From positions 6,301,367 to 6,365,366 of the forward strand of contig JAXIVH010000015.1 of assembly GCA_036785325.1 (NCBI GenBank): a DNA stretch of 64,000 nucleotides. Direction: 5' to 3'. This document shows positions 40,572 through 53,875 of the stretch, in pieces (within the stretch, counting starts at the first letter, position 1; the number at the start of each line of letters is the position of its first letter). The translations under genes were made by a program, and so were the position numbers. The stretch comes from Urophycis tenuis (Eukaryota > Chordata > Actinopteri > Gadiformes > Phycidae). The notes below the pieces were generated by a model. That model was not told where the DNA came from. It saw only the letters and a program-made list of their open reading frames with translations, and did no database searches.

Positions 40572-42348
40572 ACCCTTCCATGGGGGGTGTCGAGGAGGTG
40601 TGTGTGTGTGTGTATTTGAGTGTTATGATTTACTCACATACAAGTCCTCGATAGGCTTGTGTGTTTGAAGGCGGGGGCTGGTGAGGGACACTTGGTTGGA
40701 CACTCAGGCCACTAAAGGGCAACCCATGTTGCTTGTCTTTATCTGACTCGTGTGGTGCCATTCGGTGTCATTTCTCCCTACCTCTGCCTAAGGTAAGCTT
40801 ACACTTCTAAAATTTTTTATTCACACATTCTCTTGTAACATGATAGCGTTCTGTACAATTAGAAGGCCGCTTGCTCACGAGAGAGCGAGATACAGTCGTT
40901 TTTTTCTAAGAATATCCCTGCTTAGTGTGGAGCGTGTGACTAAAACATGGCATGTTTCACCATGCTTGACCAAGTTTGTTTACTTCTTTATAAAGCCCCG
41001 AGCACAGGTGCTGCCACTGTGCTCATGACCTTGTCACACTCACATGTGTGCTCATATCATCGGCCAACACCACCAGAGTCATATTTGCATGTCGTTGCTG
41101 TGGTAGAGCACACTGTCTTCAAGCAGAAGCAGAGGCCCTGTGATAGTCATGTAAGTTCTTGGACCAGCGCTTTTAAGGCGAGGTTATATGCATTACTCTA
41201 CACTGTACTGTGCATTGCTGTTAAATAATCACAGGGATTTATTTTGGGGCCATTTTGGAATTGAGTTTACTACTAAGTTTACTAAGCTAAATCTTCCAGA
41301 TCTGCAGATTGAACTGTTGTGGTGTGAGAAGGTTCCTTTGTTTCTTAACTGTTTAGTCAACAGAAACAGCCGGTCCTCAGTCCATGTGCCGGGGAGGTCC
41401 TGTTAATCACATAACATCTTTATGTTGTTTGCTGTCTGATGCTATCTTGCCAGTTGTAAACGTGTCTACGATTTTAGTTAAACATCTCTCTCTGTGACTC
41501 TCTTATCTTTATTACTACTTTAAGGAGGAATATTAGCAATGCCTTACCTTCCCATCGAGGCCCACAGCGTGCTTTGTAAAAAGTAATAAAGAATACAATT
41601 ATGAAATAGAGTGGATTCATACAGATGTGATTGAAGGTGTTGGTGTAATGTGCAATCATCTGCAGGCATCACTCTGTGTTGCCACACAAATGTGAACTTT
41701 ACCCCAGATGACAAACATTAACTTTACACCGGTGATATAGTGCGATTATCAGACTATCTTCTTCTATCTTTATTGCACAAAGGCAACAGAACACAGAGCA
41801 CAGAACAGTGTCTTGTGAATGCTTATCTGGTGATTAGAAATCAATTTCGTTTTACTCCTGATCTGTGCATGCTGCCACAGATCCCTCATCAACCACTAGA
41901 TGCCACTAGATCTGCTGCCTTCAGCCGAGAGGCAGCACACCCCATACTCAACTACCACCTCCAAATTCCAAACATGTCTTAAGATGAATCCGGGAAATGC
42001 AAGGCAGTAGTAGCACACACCCAAGAGCCACCCATTTTATCCTTGAACGAACCTGACTATGGTGACACAGTGGTAAACGAATGGCCCTGAACCTGGCCCA
42101 ATACCATTTGGCATTAAACCCAGAGTTTCAACATTCTACACACAGTGCCCCATGATGGCCGCCACCTTGGATGTGGCAACGACATGTTGCGATGACCTCA
42201 CAGAGCGTCCGCCCTTGCAGTGCTCAAACAGAGCGCCGTGCACAGCTTCAAACTCATAATGTGTGTGGGAGCTGGTGTGACAGGAACCAAGAACGCGTTC
42301 TCACTTCCGCTGCCCTTAAACACTTCCTCCATTTGAAGCGTTCGCAGG

Positions 42349-45300
42349 ATGATGACTACAGAAGAGTCTGCTGGCAGTGGCGGTGGCCTTCCCTACAATG
42401 AGCACCTTACACCGAGGTAAGTGAGGTGACTGGCTATCACACGAGCCTTCTTGTAGATGTGGCTCGTTCCTGTTGAGTGTGTGCATTTCATCTGCAACAA
42501 CAACCGCCTTGTTTGTGAAGAACATCAGCAGTGCTGAATCACTTAATGTTCTTCATCACAGCATAATGAAATATCTTGTATGGGAGATAAGAGCGGACCA
42601 ACAGGGTTGATGCAGAATGACACTCGTGCTACACAACTTCAGCCCAACACTAGCTCCTTTCATCCAAAGTACCCCTGCAGGGCCAACTTACTGTATGTGT
42701 TGCACAAGTTGTTAGCTTTCATTGATCTGCCTCGCAACTCTTCTTACAGCAGCGAGCCTCAGGAGGCTCAGACTGTGGTCGACGTCGCCACACAGCCTCA
42801 GAACGAGCCCCTCTCCGGCCCGCCGGTCACCAACGGAAGCATCCTGCACGCCGAGCCCACGGACGAACAGCTTGCTGTAGCACAGAGTCTGGCGGGAGAG
42901 TCCCACACAATGGAGACCGGTGTCAGTCACACACCGGGGGCCTCGTCGCCCTCAGAGAGACAGGAAAGCGCAGAGGAACCAGAGGAAACACCAGGGCTAC
43001 CTTGCCAAACCAAACCACCAGGCCAGCCCCCAACATGTCCTGAGGAATCATCTGAAGCTCCTTCTGAGGGTAAGGGGCCTCATTGATATGATAGATAAGG
43101 TAGATACTGTATGAAAGATGTATGCACCAACCTGATCACTTCATATCTCATAGGATGTGTGCAGTTGCTTGCATAACGATGGGTCCTCTAGTCTAGAGTG
43201 CAACATTGATAGAGACAACGCTGTTGCATCTACAGCAGTGCTTTGCAAAGGGTGGAGCTCAACCTATAAGTGGGCCATAATATTTTTGATTATAAATTAT
43301 TTTTCTTAATGCATGTGCATGCACCATTTACATTTAGGGCATTTATCAGACGCTTTTGTCCAAAACGACTTACAATCAGTACATTTGTGGGGTTCGACAT
43401 GTGGACAGTTGGAGGTGGGAATCCAACAGTGCCAACCCTCCGGTTAGTGGACCACCCGCTCTACCAACTGAGTTATGGCACACCAAAAAACAATAGTTAG
43501 ATATGTGTTAATTATCCCACTTTTTAACATGGTAATGAGAATACAGTTCTTATTTTGCTTCACAAAATATTCGGTGGATCCTGTGCCAAAAGTAGGCCTA
43601 CGTCCACACGTGGTCACAGCCATAACCACAGCCGGACAGATGAATAGACAACCATAATGCCTCAGAAATTAGTTAACATGCAGCGTACCGCCATCTGCTG
43701 TGCGCAAGACCCATTGCACCCAAACATAACAAACGTTAATATAGGCACAAGTTTAGATTTTATTACGTTCAGTTTTTATTTTTTTAATCAAATTTGGTAG
43801 TAGGGATTTTAATTTGTCACCGGCCTATAGTCATATAGTCACAATCAAGCGAAACAGACTCGTACTACTTCATATTATGTTGACCACTTTGTCATTTTGT
43901 AGGCTATTTGAACCAAACGCACAAGGCATTAGATCACCCCAAGACGGAGCGCTTGGTCAACACATTATAGTTGGCCAGTCCATCGGCCAGGTGGTCAACA
44001 CCTACGTTTTAGATTTGACGTGAATGTTCACGTTCTGACCACAGTACTCTCATCACGGCCCTGACCTCCGGCGGCCTGCGCGCATCTACGGTTGTCCACT
44101 GTTGTACACAGTGGATTCAACGCTTTCGCTTTTTAATATCCTTTCACTTTCACTTTCACATATTACCCGTATTTTTCTTTTAAATCCGAGCTGATTGTTT
44201 CTGAGAAACCAGCTTGCTGGGCAGACATTCCCATAGACCGGTTTTCTCTCCGGTGTCACTAAGGCCGGCCCCTTCCCGACGCAGCGCACTCATATAATAC
44301 AGACAGTGTGACGAGGGCGCGCACATGAGATGTTGCACACTTGTGGCTTCAACTGGCAAACACGTGTAATCGATCGGTGTCCTCGGCCTGGCTTCTTCGC
44401 GTTTTCACTCCACGACACAGCTGTAAGTGATGGCGGGTGAATGGACTTGCTGTCCGTCCAAAACAGAGCCCAGAGCGGTGCCGCTGTCCACTGCGACGGC
44501 AACCACGCTGACCCCTTCCGACCAGCTGTGGACGTCCGTCCGGGACCAGGCTGTGAAGCTGCGGATGGAGGGCTCCGGCCCGGGTTCCGAGACTCCCATC
44601 ACCGTTCATCAGCTCCTCCTGGAGACGGTGGATAATTTCGGGGACCACTCCGCCCTGGCCTCCAAGAAAGACGGCCAGTGGGTGATGGTCAGCTGGAGGG
44701 AGTACTACCAGCAGTGCCGTGCGGCAGCCAAGAGCTTCCTCAAGGTTCGTGTGTTTGACTGCAAACTCTCCCCAGTGTGCACACCGTTAATCGGTGACTT
44801 TGCATGTGATACTTCCACATATGGACGCGGTGTGTGCTCCATCTCAGCACGTAATGTGTGCAATATGGCTTATTACACAGCGCTGCCCTCGACACACACA
44901 CACACACACAGTAACCTTTTATCTCTGGAGAGTATCTGCAAGTAACCAAACACCCCCTGCTGTGTGTGGGATCCAACACTTCGCATCCCTCTCCTGTTTC
45001 ATAGCCGTGTCCGCACCGTGAACATTAGGCTTTACCCGTCGAAAACATGCAATGGAGGTCAACAGTAAATGAGGCAAAGGAGGCCCGGTGTCATTAAATA
45101 TGGATGTTCAGGAATAAAGAGTGTTGTGTTGTTTTTTTTTAGCTGGGACTGGAACGTTTCCATGGCGTTGGTATTCTGGGATTCAACTCTCCAGAGTGGT
45201 TCATCTCTAACATCGGCTGCATTCTTGCGGGGTAAGCTCTGCTGCTCTAAGAAGATGTTGTTTGAGGATGAGAGAGTAACAAGCAAAGACCTAAAGTAAC

Positions 45301-48300
45301 TTTCAGCTGGCCATGCATGTTGCTATGAATAGGACTGTAGGTGATGCCGCATGTGCCTAGAGAAATTATATCACCCTTAAGTCTAGGGGAGGCGATTTTT
45401 AATTGGGGAAGGAATTTATTTTTCAATTCTATTTGTTGTAATTATCTTTTCTGCCAATAAATCAAATGCTCAACTAAGTAGGTTTGCACATACAAGGAAC
45501 ATGACTTGGTGGTTGGTGTGCGACAGTAAACAATCGACAATAACAATAGACAATCAACACGATGGCGGGGCCTAGTATAATAAAAAAATAAAAATAAAGT
45601 TATGGTAGCTAGAGTTTTAAAGTGTTTTACAGTGTTTTAGAGTAGTGCTTGCAGTAGTGCTTCGGAATCAGAGTCGATATGAATCGACCACTGGGTTTTA
45701 TATTTAACCACCCCGCGGTAGTTTCCACACCACACGGGCCCAAACTAATATTTGATTTGCCCAACCAGGGGATTGGCAGCAGGAATCTACACCACCAACT
45801 CTCCTGAAGCCTGCGAGTATGTGGCGGCCAACTGTGAGGCCAACGTTGTGGTTGTGGAGAACCACAAACAGCTGGTCAAGATTCTGCAGGTTAGTAACCG
45901 CTAGTATGATAAGATAAGATATTCCTTTATTAATCCCCCTTAGGAGAAATTCACACTGACCAGCAGTACAAGGGGATTGAGGAGTGCGATAAAAAACCTG
46001 AGTATAGACAATAAACAATAAATAGATTTACCTAACTAAAATAAAAATATATGCAAGCTGATCAGCCAGATCAGATGAAAAAATGAAAACCTATATACAT
46101 ACATAGTAGTTATCATTGAGATGAACAGTGCAATTGGTAACTGAGACTAACTAGTACCACTGGACTAAAGTCCTGGTAACTTTCAGCACCGCGGTAGGGA
46201 ACCGTAGCACTTCGTATCAGATGCTTACACACACCGGCCCCACAAACACCAGCTGGAGGAGGCTGGCTCAAGATGGCCATCAGTCGACCAGTTTTGGCGA
46301 TAAGAAATTGAACCTGAACAGCCAGGAGTGGGCCGGCACCGCGGGCCCCTCTTGGTGTTTGTTGGGCCCAGTGCAAGCGCCCAGTATATTACCTAAAGCA
46401 GTCCTTTTAACTGTTGAGAAAGGTTAACCTGCAGAGTGTAACCAGAGTCATTATCTCAACATACAGTACCAGTTTAAGTATGCTTAAGCAAAAAGGTCCT
46501 TCCTCTGACTGACTGGGTCAGGGGTTAGGAACCTGTCTGATGGTGCAGCCGCGCAGAACAGAAAGACAGAAAGACAGAAATATTTTAATGATCCCTGAGG
46601 GAAATTGCAGAATGAAGAATGAAAGGACTTGAAATTGTTTATATGTTTATGTTTATATAATCGCCATTCAGCCTTTTGTCGGAGACATATTGGCTCAGTG
46701 CAAATTACACATGGAGGCTGGTAAGAATGATGTTGTCATGTCCCTTTGTCTGACATTTCGTTATCTACTCTGATCATGACTTATGGTATTTCTGGTTAAA
46801 ATATGTTAACCTGGAAATGACCCCAGTGTTGTGACTTCCCCAATGAAATGTGGTTTGTACAATTGACAATTGTACAAACTACATTGTTTTTAAATTTGGT
46901 AATGCAATCTTTTTCCAGTCGCATCTATGGTCAGCCATATGCAGACATAAAGTGTGGTTCCTGACCCCAGAGCTAGTTCATTGAGGGTGAATTTGGGTGA
47001 ATTTCAGCTATTGCCTGTAAATCAATTGAGGCATCACCATTAGACGTGATATACACCCTTCTAGTTTTGCAAATCTACTGCGTAAAAGGCAACATACTCA
47101 TTGTTTAATTACTACATGTACTGAAAACCTTAGTTAGTTAGTTAGTTCTTATGGCTGTGGTTAAAGAGGGTTAAAAGCATTACCTCCTTCATGCTGTTGT
47201 TGTTTTCCTAATTGGTTTCCTTACTCGTTGTGTAGGTTAAAGATCAAATACCTCATCTCAAAGCTATTGTTCAGTACAAAGACGAGCTTCAGGAGAGGCT
47301 GCCCAACCTGTACACGGTGAGCTTGTGTTCCCAACAGAATGTGATGATAAGCAGCAGAATGCAGGGGATGTTTTATCTCCTCTGGCGTACGCACAGCTTG
47401 GAGCGTTGACGGCATGGTAGATGCTAGATAATGTGTTGCAGGCGCCAGTTGTTTTTTTTTGGTTGATATTTTTCATTTGATTTGGAGAAGAGTATTCAAA
47501 TACTGAGATTTCAGTATATGTAGGCCTAAGCACTCATTAATCATTTTTATTGTGACCAGTGGAACATTAATGAAAAAAAAGAAAATAAATGAAATGGGAA
47601 ATTATCTTAATCAATTATTGATGAAGAGTAGGGGAAGCCCAAGTTGTCTCCTGCACAGGCAGTGCTGGGGTAACATGTACATGTACAGTGTTTACAGTTT
47701 ACAGTGTCTACAGTGTTTACAGTGTTTACCGCCGTATTAGTTCCAGATTTTGAAGTGACAAAGTATGAGCCTAACTCTGGTTCACTGTGTCCTCCAGTGG
47801 GAAGAGTTCATGAAGCTGGGAGAGGACATGTCTGATGAAGCCCTGGACGCTGTGATTGGCACCCTGAGGGCCAATGAGTGCTGCACCCTCATTTACACCT
47901 CGGGGACAACAGGAACCCCAAAGGGTGTCATGTTGAGCCACGATAATGTGAGTGTCACAGGAAACCGCTTGGCCGGGCGGAGGGGTTATATATAATGGAG
48001 AACGGCTCCATCTGTAAACTAAACCTCATCCAACGCTGTCATTTTGAAATCTGCTCGTTGCCCCCTCAACTCCAGCTCACCTGGACGGCCACGTCTGCCG
48101 GGGAGGTGACGGAGCTGAGGTATGGGGAGGAGGTGGTGGTGAGCTATCTGCCCCTAAGCCACGTGGCGGCCCAGATGAACGACCTGTGGCTCTGTGTGAA
48201 ATACGCTGCCACCACATACTTCGCCTCACCAGACGCCCTCAAGGTAGGGGATAGACGAACCGCCGTGGAACTCGTTGAACTCGAGCACTACCTACTGTTC

Positions 48301-51300
48301 AACCCTGGGCTGTTTACACTTCACACAAGAGGCGTCAGCGTGTTCTACAGTGTGTGTGAAGCAGGGCTGGGCAGTAGGTGATCGTGAGGCATCGCCCATG
48401 AGAGGCGCTTGGTAGTGGCCGTAACCACGCTTCTCACTCTACACGGGAACCCGTGTCGTTCTGTCCAGGGCTCGCTGGGCGCCACCCTGAAGGAGGCGCA
48501 CCCCACCGCCTTCCTGGGGGTGCCCCGTGTGTGGGAGAAGATGCAGGAGAAGATGAAGGAGGCCGGCGCCAAGGCCTCTCCTCTGAGGATGAGGGTGGCG
48601 GGCTGGGCCAAGGCCATCGGCCTGCAGTACAACTACAGTGCTATGAACCAGTGAGTGCGGCCCCGCGCCCGGCGACGGGTGGGGGCGAACCTTCTGAAAG
48701 GGGAAGCGTCGGGCTCGGCTGCTCTACACTTGCTTTATACTTGCTTTACATGCTTGTTGTGAAACAATCGCGGGCTGTAATCTCATCTGGGCGTCTGCGA
48801 CAGAGTCTCTGAAAAGTTGTGGCGTTTACAGCATTGGTCCAGGTTTCGTGTTCTCAAATACAAATGGGGAGATGAAGGTGCCGGCGTAAAGGATTGTATT
48901 GTTTATCCTCGTCGCATTGTGTAGTTTGGGGCGAATCGTGTCTATCGGTTGCATTTTTGCGCGCTCGACCCTATTGAGTGTCACCTGAAGCAGCCATGCT
49001 AGTCGACACTTTGGGAGATCTTCTCAGAGATGCCTTTTACGTTTGTACCCGGCGGTGGAGAGATTCTTCAAATTCTTGTGTATTCCAATCATCTCCGACA
49101 TCCCCGTCGGCCTGCGCGCTATCTCACGCCGGGGATCTGACCCCGGCGCCACCTGGCTCTTCTGTTCCGCGCGGCAGGGAGCACCAGGTGCCGTGGGGCT
49201 TCATGCTGGCCAACAACCTGGTGTTCAAGAAGGTGCGCCTGGCGCTGGGCCTGGACCGCTGCCGGGCCTGCTTCACGGGCGCCGCCCCCATGACCAAGGA
49301 GACCCTGGAGTACTTCATGAGCCTCAACGTCCCCGTGCTGGAGCTGTACGGCATGAGCGAGAGCTCGGGGCCCCACACGGTGTCGGTGCCCAGCGACTAC
49401 CGCATCGGGAGGTGAGCCTCGCCGCGGGGGGGGGGGGGGGGGTCCGCTTCCTGAACGTTAAGCCTGCGCTGTCACTTTTCTGCTTTGCTACAGTTGTTCA
49501 GTACGTTCAGACAAATGTCTCGACTGTAAAGTTTTGCAAGAGGTTTTTTTATTATTTTTTATTTTGAATGTCAATCAATCCAGGGGAGACTTTTTATTCT
49601 GGTCCCTCTTTCAGACCACATTAACTGTCGTCTGAAGATGATATGGCTGGAACTGTGGCTACAGATCAAACTAGAGGTTGATGATGTGAAAAATGACAGG
49701 TTTACACCAAAATGTTTTATTTAAATTTTTTTTGGGGGGGGGGGTGGTCATTTAAACTGGGACAAGGCGCCGTAACCACATTTGTTCTTGTCTCCGGCCC
49801 AGTTGTGGAAAGGTTCTGAAGGGCTGCAAGACCAAGCTGGACAAGCCAGACGAGGCCGGGAACGGAGAGGTGTGCTTCTGGGGCCGGAACGTCTTCATGG
49901 GCTACCTGAACATGGCCGACAAAACCACGGAGGCTTTGGACCAAGACGGCTGGCTGCACTCCGGAGACCTGGGGAAACTGGACAGCAACAACTACCTGTT
50001 CATCACGGGGAGGATCAAAGGTAGGACCTGGGACCGGGGAACAGAGCCCAGGCATGTTTACTGGGCAAGCGTTTGTGCCGAGAGACGAGAGGAAGTGGAA
50101 GTGACCTGAATGACCTTGATGACCTTGCTCACCACACAGAGCTGATCATCACGGCCGGGGGAGAGAACATTCCCCCAGTGCCCATCGAGGACGCCCTAAA
50201 GGCCGAGGCAGCCATCATCAGCAATGCCATGCTCCTTGGCGACAAGCTCAAATTCCTCTCCATGTTCCTCACACTGAAGGTATGGGCTTTTACACACACG
50301 CACACGCATGTGTCGTCGCACACAATTTCTGAACTAGATATGAGGGTACCAGCAGGTAACACCTTCTTTCTCTCTTTCGCTCCCTCAGTGTGAAGTGGAT
50401 GAAAACGGGGAGCCGACAGACGATCTGAGCTCCGAGGCGTTGGCCTACTGCCAGCAGCACGGTGTCACGGCCACCAAGATCTCTGAAATCATAGCCAACA
50501 AGGAGCCGGCCCTCTACAGCTCCATACAAGACGCCATGGACCGCGTCAATGCCAGGTCCACCTCAAACGCCCAGAAGGTCCAGAAGTGGGTCATCTTGGA
50601 CCATGACTTCTCCATATCCGGAGGGGAGCTGGGTGAGTAGGGGGGGGGGGGGCGTGTTCTGGTTGTTGTCGAGGCTTAGAAAACGAGCGACCACAGACCG
50701 AGGACAGCTGAGCCTGTTGTGACGCCGGCTGCTCCACTGAAACCTGGGTCATTCGGGGTGCTCTGCCAAAAAATTGCAAGGCACTCGCTTGGCACGCAAA
50801 ACGCCTGGTCCTCATTGATTTACTATTGCAAAAGTAGCTGCAACCAGCTGTTGTAAAAGCGCCCTTATTGATTGTGGCCTAATTGTACCAAATTACTTGT
50901 TTGGTGGCTTTGTGTTGTTTCAGTTATGTTTTTAAGTTCAGTATGCAAACTGATGGTTTCTGGTAAAGAGACGATCTCTATATGAGAATCTGATAACCGT
51001 GTCTCCGTGCTAGATGGAAGCTTTTGTTAGCGTGAGGTGTTTTTACCAGCGTGTTTGTGGACGTGATTCTCGTCAGCAGATGACATTCCATTCCAGGTTT
51101 CAGTCACCTGTTAATCGCGGTGACATTCACCTCAGAATGCCCGCCTCTGCAATTTTATCTTATTCTAAGAGCTCTCAGATAATTTTAGCTCAATTTAGGT
51201 AAATCTATTTATTGTTTATTGTTTATACTGTTTTTTTTATTGCACTCCTTTATCCCACTGTACTGCTGGTCAATCTGAATTTCTCCTAAGGGGGATTGAT

Positions 51301-51583
51301 AAAGGAATATCTTATCTTATCTTAACCATATGACTATCACACAGCCACATTAAAATCCATGTAATTATTACCCATTTCGTGACATACGGCGCCACACATA
51401 CAGACTTCATCTCCCCTGCATCGACTTGACATCTATCAGAGTATACTTATACATTTTTTAATTTGTGTATTAATGTTTCTTTTTGCAGGACCCACGCTGA
51501 AGCTGAAGAGGCCGGTGGTGACGAAGATGTACCAGGAGAAGATCAATGAGTTGTACTCTCTAGTACCCGCGGCCAGTGTGTAA
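42349..51583 (+). CDS. acsbg2: Bubblegum-type long-chain acyl-CoA synthetase ACSBG2, two alternative first exons
   Basis: Activates long-chain fatty acids to acyl-CoA with ATP. Common exons: 44467-44744, 45143-45231, 45769-45899, 47236-47316, 47808-47947, 48076-48243, 48469-48650, 49178-49411, 49803-50020, 50140-50279, 50389-50632, 51489-51583. The long form starts with 42349-42416 and 42750-43069 and joins 44467 in frame: 795 codons. The short form starts at ATG 44430 in an exon continuous with 44467: 678 codons (human ACSBG2 about 666). The AMP-binding signature YTSGTTGTPKGVMLSHDN is at 47890-47947, the ELYGMSESSGPHT motif at 49337-49380, and the hinge-side WLHSGDLG and TGRIKE follow. The two extra exons encode a Ser/Glu/Pro-rich segment of about 130 residues without a known fold. 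AATAAA at about 51984 fits as poly-A signal. Confidence 0.94.
43326..43487 (-). repeat. Short tRNA-headed SINE
   Basis: On the minus strand it runs from a tRNA-like head (AACTCAGTTGGTAGAGCGGG) to the tail AAGCGTCTGATAAATGCCCT. It combines the head type of 2808 with the tail type of 4470. It lies in the acsbg2 intron between the alternative first exons. Confidence 0.75.
45905..45990. repeat. Retroposon tail fragment
   Basis: GATAAGATAAGATATTCCTT followed by TATTAATCCCCCTTAGGAGA; the reverse complement of the same tail occurs at about 51225-51325. Both are in acsbg2 introns. Confidence 0.65.
51225..51325. repeat. Retroposon tail fragment, inverted to 45905
   Basis: TTTCTCCTAAGGGGGATTGA then TAAAGGAATATCTTATCTTA. 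Same family, opposite direction, as 45905-45990. Confidence 0.65.
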
Positions 51584-53875
51584 GGCTCAGGCCAGCCAGA
51601 CAAGGGAGGAACGTACAGAGAAATACAGACATTGAATTATACCCTTCCATTTAGTTCAACGCCCTCAGGACTTCCATACTGTGTTGATTTGTACATGAAG
51701 CCCTCGTGCTAGAGCGATTGTAATGTGAAAAATAACGTAAACGTTGAAGTCCCTGAGAATTTTCTGGGACAAGTTGTATTTTCCCAGAATATCTGGGCCA
51801 TATGTTTTCCACTTGATTTGTAATGTAACGATTTTACCAGAAAGTGGAGATCATTTTACCTTTTTATCTCCAAAACTCCAAAATTTCAGATGTTCTGGAG
51901 ATGTACATAGGTTACAGCTACATTGCACTTTTTGTAAATAAGACACCACCTGATCCAAAGCCAAATGAAGGAAACTTGTACAAATAAATCAAAATAGGAC
52001 CTTGAAGTTAAAATGCTCTCCGCGGGCCTCAAGAGAAACCTGACAAAAGCCTTGAAGATGGGTAGCTTAAACAGAACAAATACATGAATTAATAAATAAA
52101 GGAAGAATATTATTTATCTGCGACTTGATTCTCAGTTTTGTTCAGAAAATAAGTGCATTAATTTTTGCAAGGCATGAATTAGTTAAGTTTCAAACATGAA
52201 CGATGTACTGTATGTAAAGTGTGTTTACACAATGCATTTCAGTTGGGAGATTACTTTCTGAGTTCCTAGTTGGGGCCAATTGTAGGCTGACATGTGAACC
52301 CGTCTAACCAGTCCTTGGTCTGTGTAGGATTCTTTCCCCGGAGGCTTCAGTTTCAGGTGATTATTAGGGACGACAAGTGAGTCCAGGGTTGAAGAAAATC
52401 TGACAGACCCATTGGTCTCAGACTTGTCACTCAATCCATTTCAAACACAATATCATAGTTTCTCACATACATACATTTGGTATGCATGCATGCACGTAAC
52501 TCAATATCTGTGAGCTGGTCTCTGGGTTGTAAATACATTTGAAAGTGACAGTACATATTAAGGGTTCCCATCACAAAATATCTGTCTCGCTCATAACACA
52601 ATGAGGATGGAGGGGGGGTTGTGTGAGTTTATAACTGTTGAGCAACCTAAACATTTGTATACCTTAATATATCAGAGGAGGACTGGTTCTTTACAGACCT
52701 ACCTACAGGGAGAGATGTGGAATGCCAGCAGTGTATGTTAAACCTACACTAGATCTTTGTTTCACTGCTCTTGTTTACTTTATAAACACATTTCCGGACT
52801 AGAACATTTCTCTACAATAAAATGCACAAATCCATGAGTCAATCCAGCCAGGGAATTCTTCTTTATAAATCGTTTTTACTGTGGTCCACTTTTCCCTCTC
52901 TGCTGTCAGAAAAGCTCATGCTACCAACTGTAGCTTCAAGACAAGGCTGGTAAAGCTTCTGTTCAGGGTGGGCTTGGATGCCCTGGAGATGTGGATGGAG
53001 GTGCTACCAGCCACTCATCCAAACACCAACTACACTTCAGAACGGTTGGCTGACCGCTCACCGTCTAGGTTCTTTGGGGACACGTCACTTACAGGATGCA
53101 CATGTTTGGTAAGCGCAACAGTAGTTCTCACTAAACCGGTTGCCAGCACAATGAGAGGGATGTATACAACCCTTAGGGTATACAACCCTTAGGGTTGTAT
53201 ACATCTTTCATGTGACGATGGCTAGATAGCCATTCGCTGAAACAGAAACGTTGTCTGGGCCCCCCCGTCAGATATGCTGCAGCCATGCCTGTAAGATCAC
53301 CCCGATTGTGACAGACTGCACTGTGTATTTCCAGGCTCTGATAATGCCGAAAGGGCAGGCTGACTGGGGCGATTCTAGCGAGTTTGGCACTACCTAGGGT
53401 GGGTGAAGACTGAGTATTTCCAATTAAAATAATTGGATATATATACATAAAATCACAGGTCAACATTTCCAAATAAATAGAGATTTGAAATAAAACAGCA
53501 GTATACCAAATAGCAATTAATCTCTTAATGTCTTTCACTTTGATTTTATTGTTATTCTTCATGCTTACTGGATGACAATTATGTATACAATGCATGACTG
53601 AAGCGTGTAGATGTCAATGGTATGACATCGCCCTCTTGTGTTCCAAAATAAGTAAGACAATCACAAGTCGTGAACGCCATTGTCAAACCCCATACATTGA
53701 TATCAGAGCATCATAAGTGAATATCATATATAATCTGGAAATCAATACAAAAAAGTATAAAATGTAATACAAAATGAGCATGGCCATGTTGATGTCATTT
53801 GACCCATTGGCCCATTAAGACGTCAATCAACATACTCCATCATACTAATCAACTTGAGGGACAGGGAGGCTGAGC
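51584..53875. other. Convergent intergenic region: acsbg2 and BLVRB-like 3' ends
   Basis: acsbg2 3' UTR with AATAAA near 51984 and again near 52096. A short foldback (53159-53205) lies near a 100-codon open frame without recognisable content. Otherwise AT-rich and without supported genes. Confidence 0.55.
53159..53205. repeat. Short inverted repeat, 17-bp arms
   Basis: GATGTATACAACCCTTA and its exact reverse complement TAAGGGTTGTATACATC flank a 13-base centre that itself repeats part of the arm. Confidence 0.85.

Larger units (their letters stand above)
39081..42348. other. Intergenic region hint2 to acsbg2
   Basis: Holds the hint2 3' UTR with a GT array (39088-39158), a retroposon-like CCCTCAGGGAAATAAAAGTC near 39420, an AT-rich stretch (40010-40110), an unidentified minus-strand open frame (40314-40571), and otherwise unremarkable sequence. 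No gene recognised. Confidence 0.6.

Noticed and set aside
52881..53192. 103-codon plus-strand frame after acsbg2
   Set aside because: No recognised domain, no splice partner, and it runs into the short foldback at 53159.
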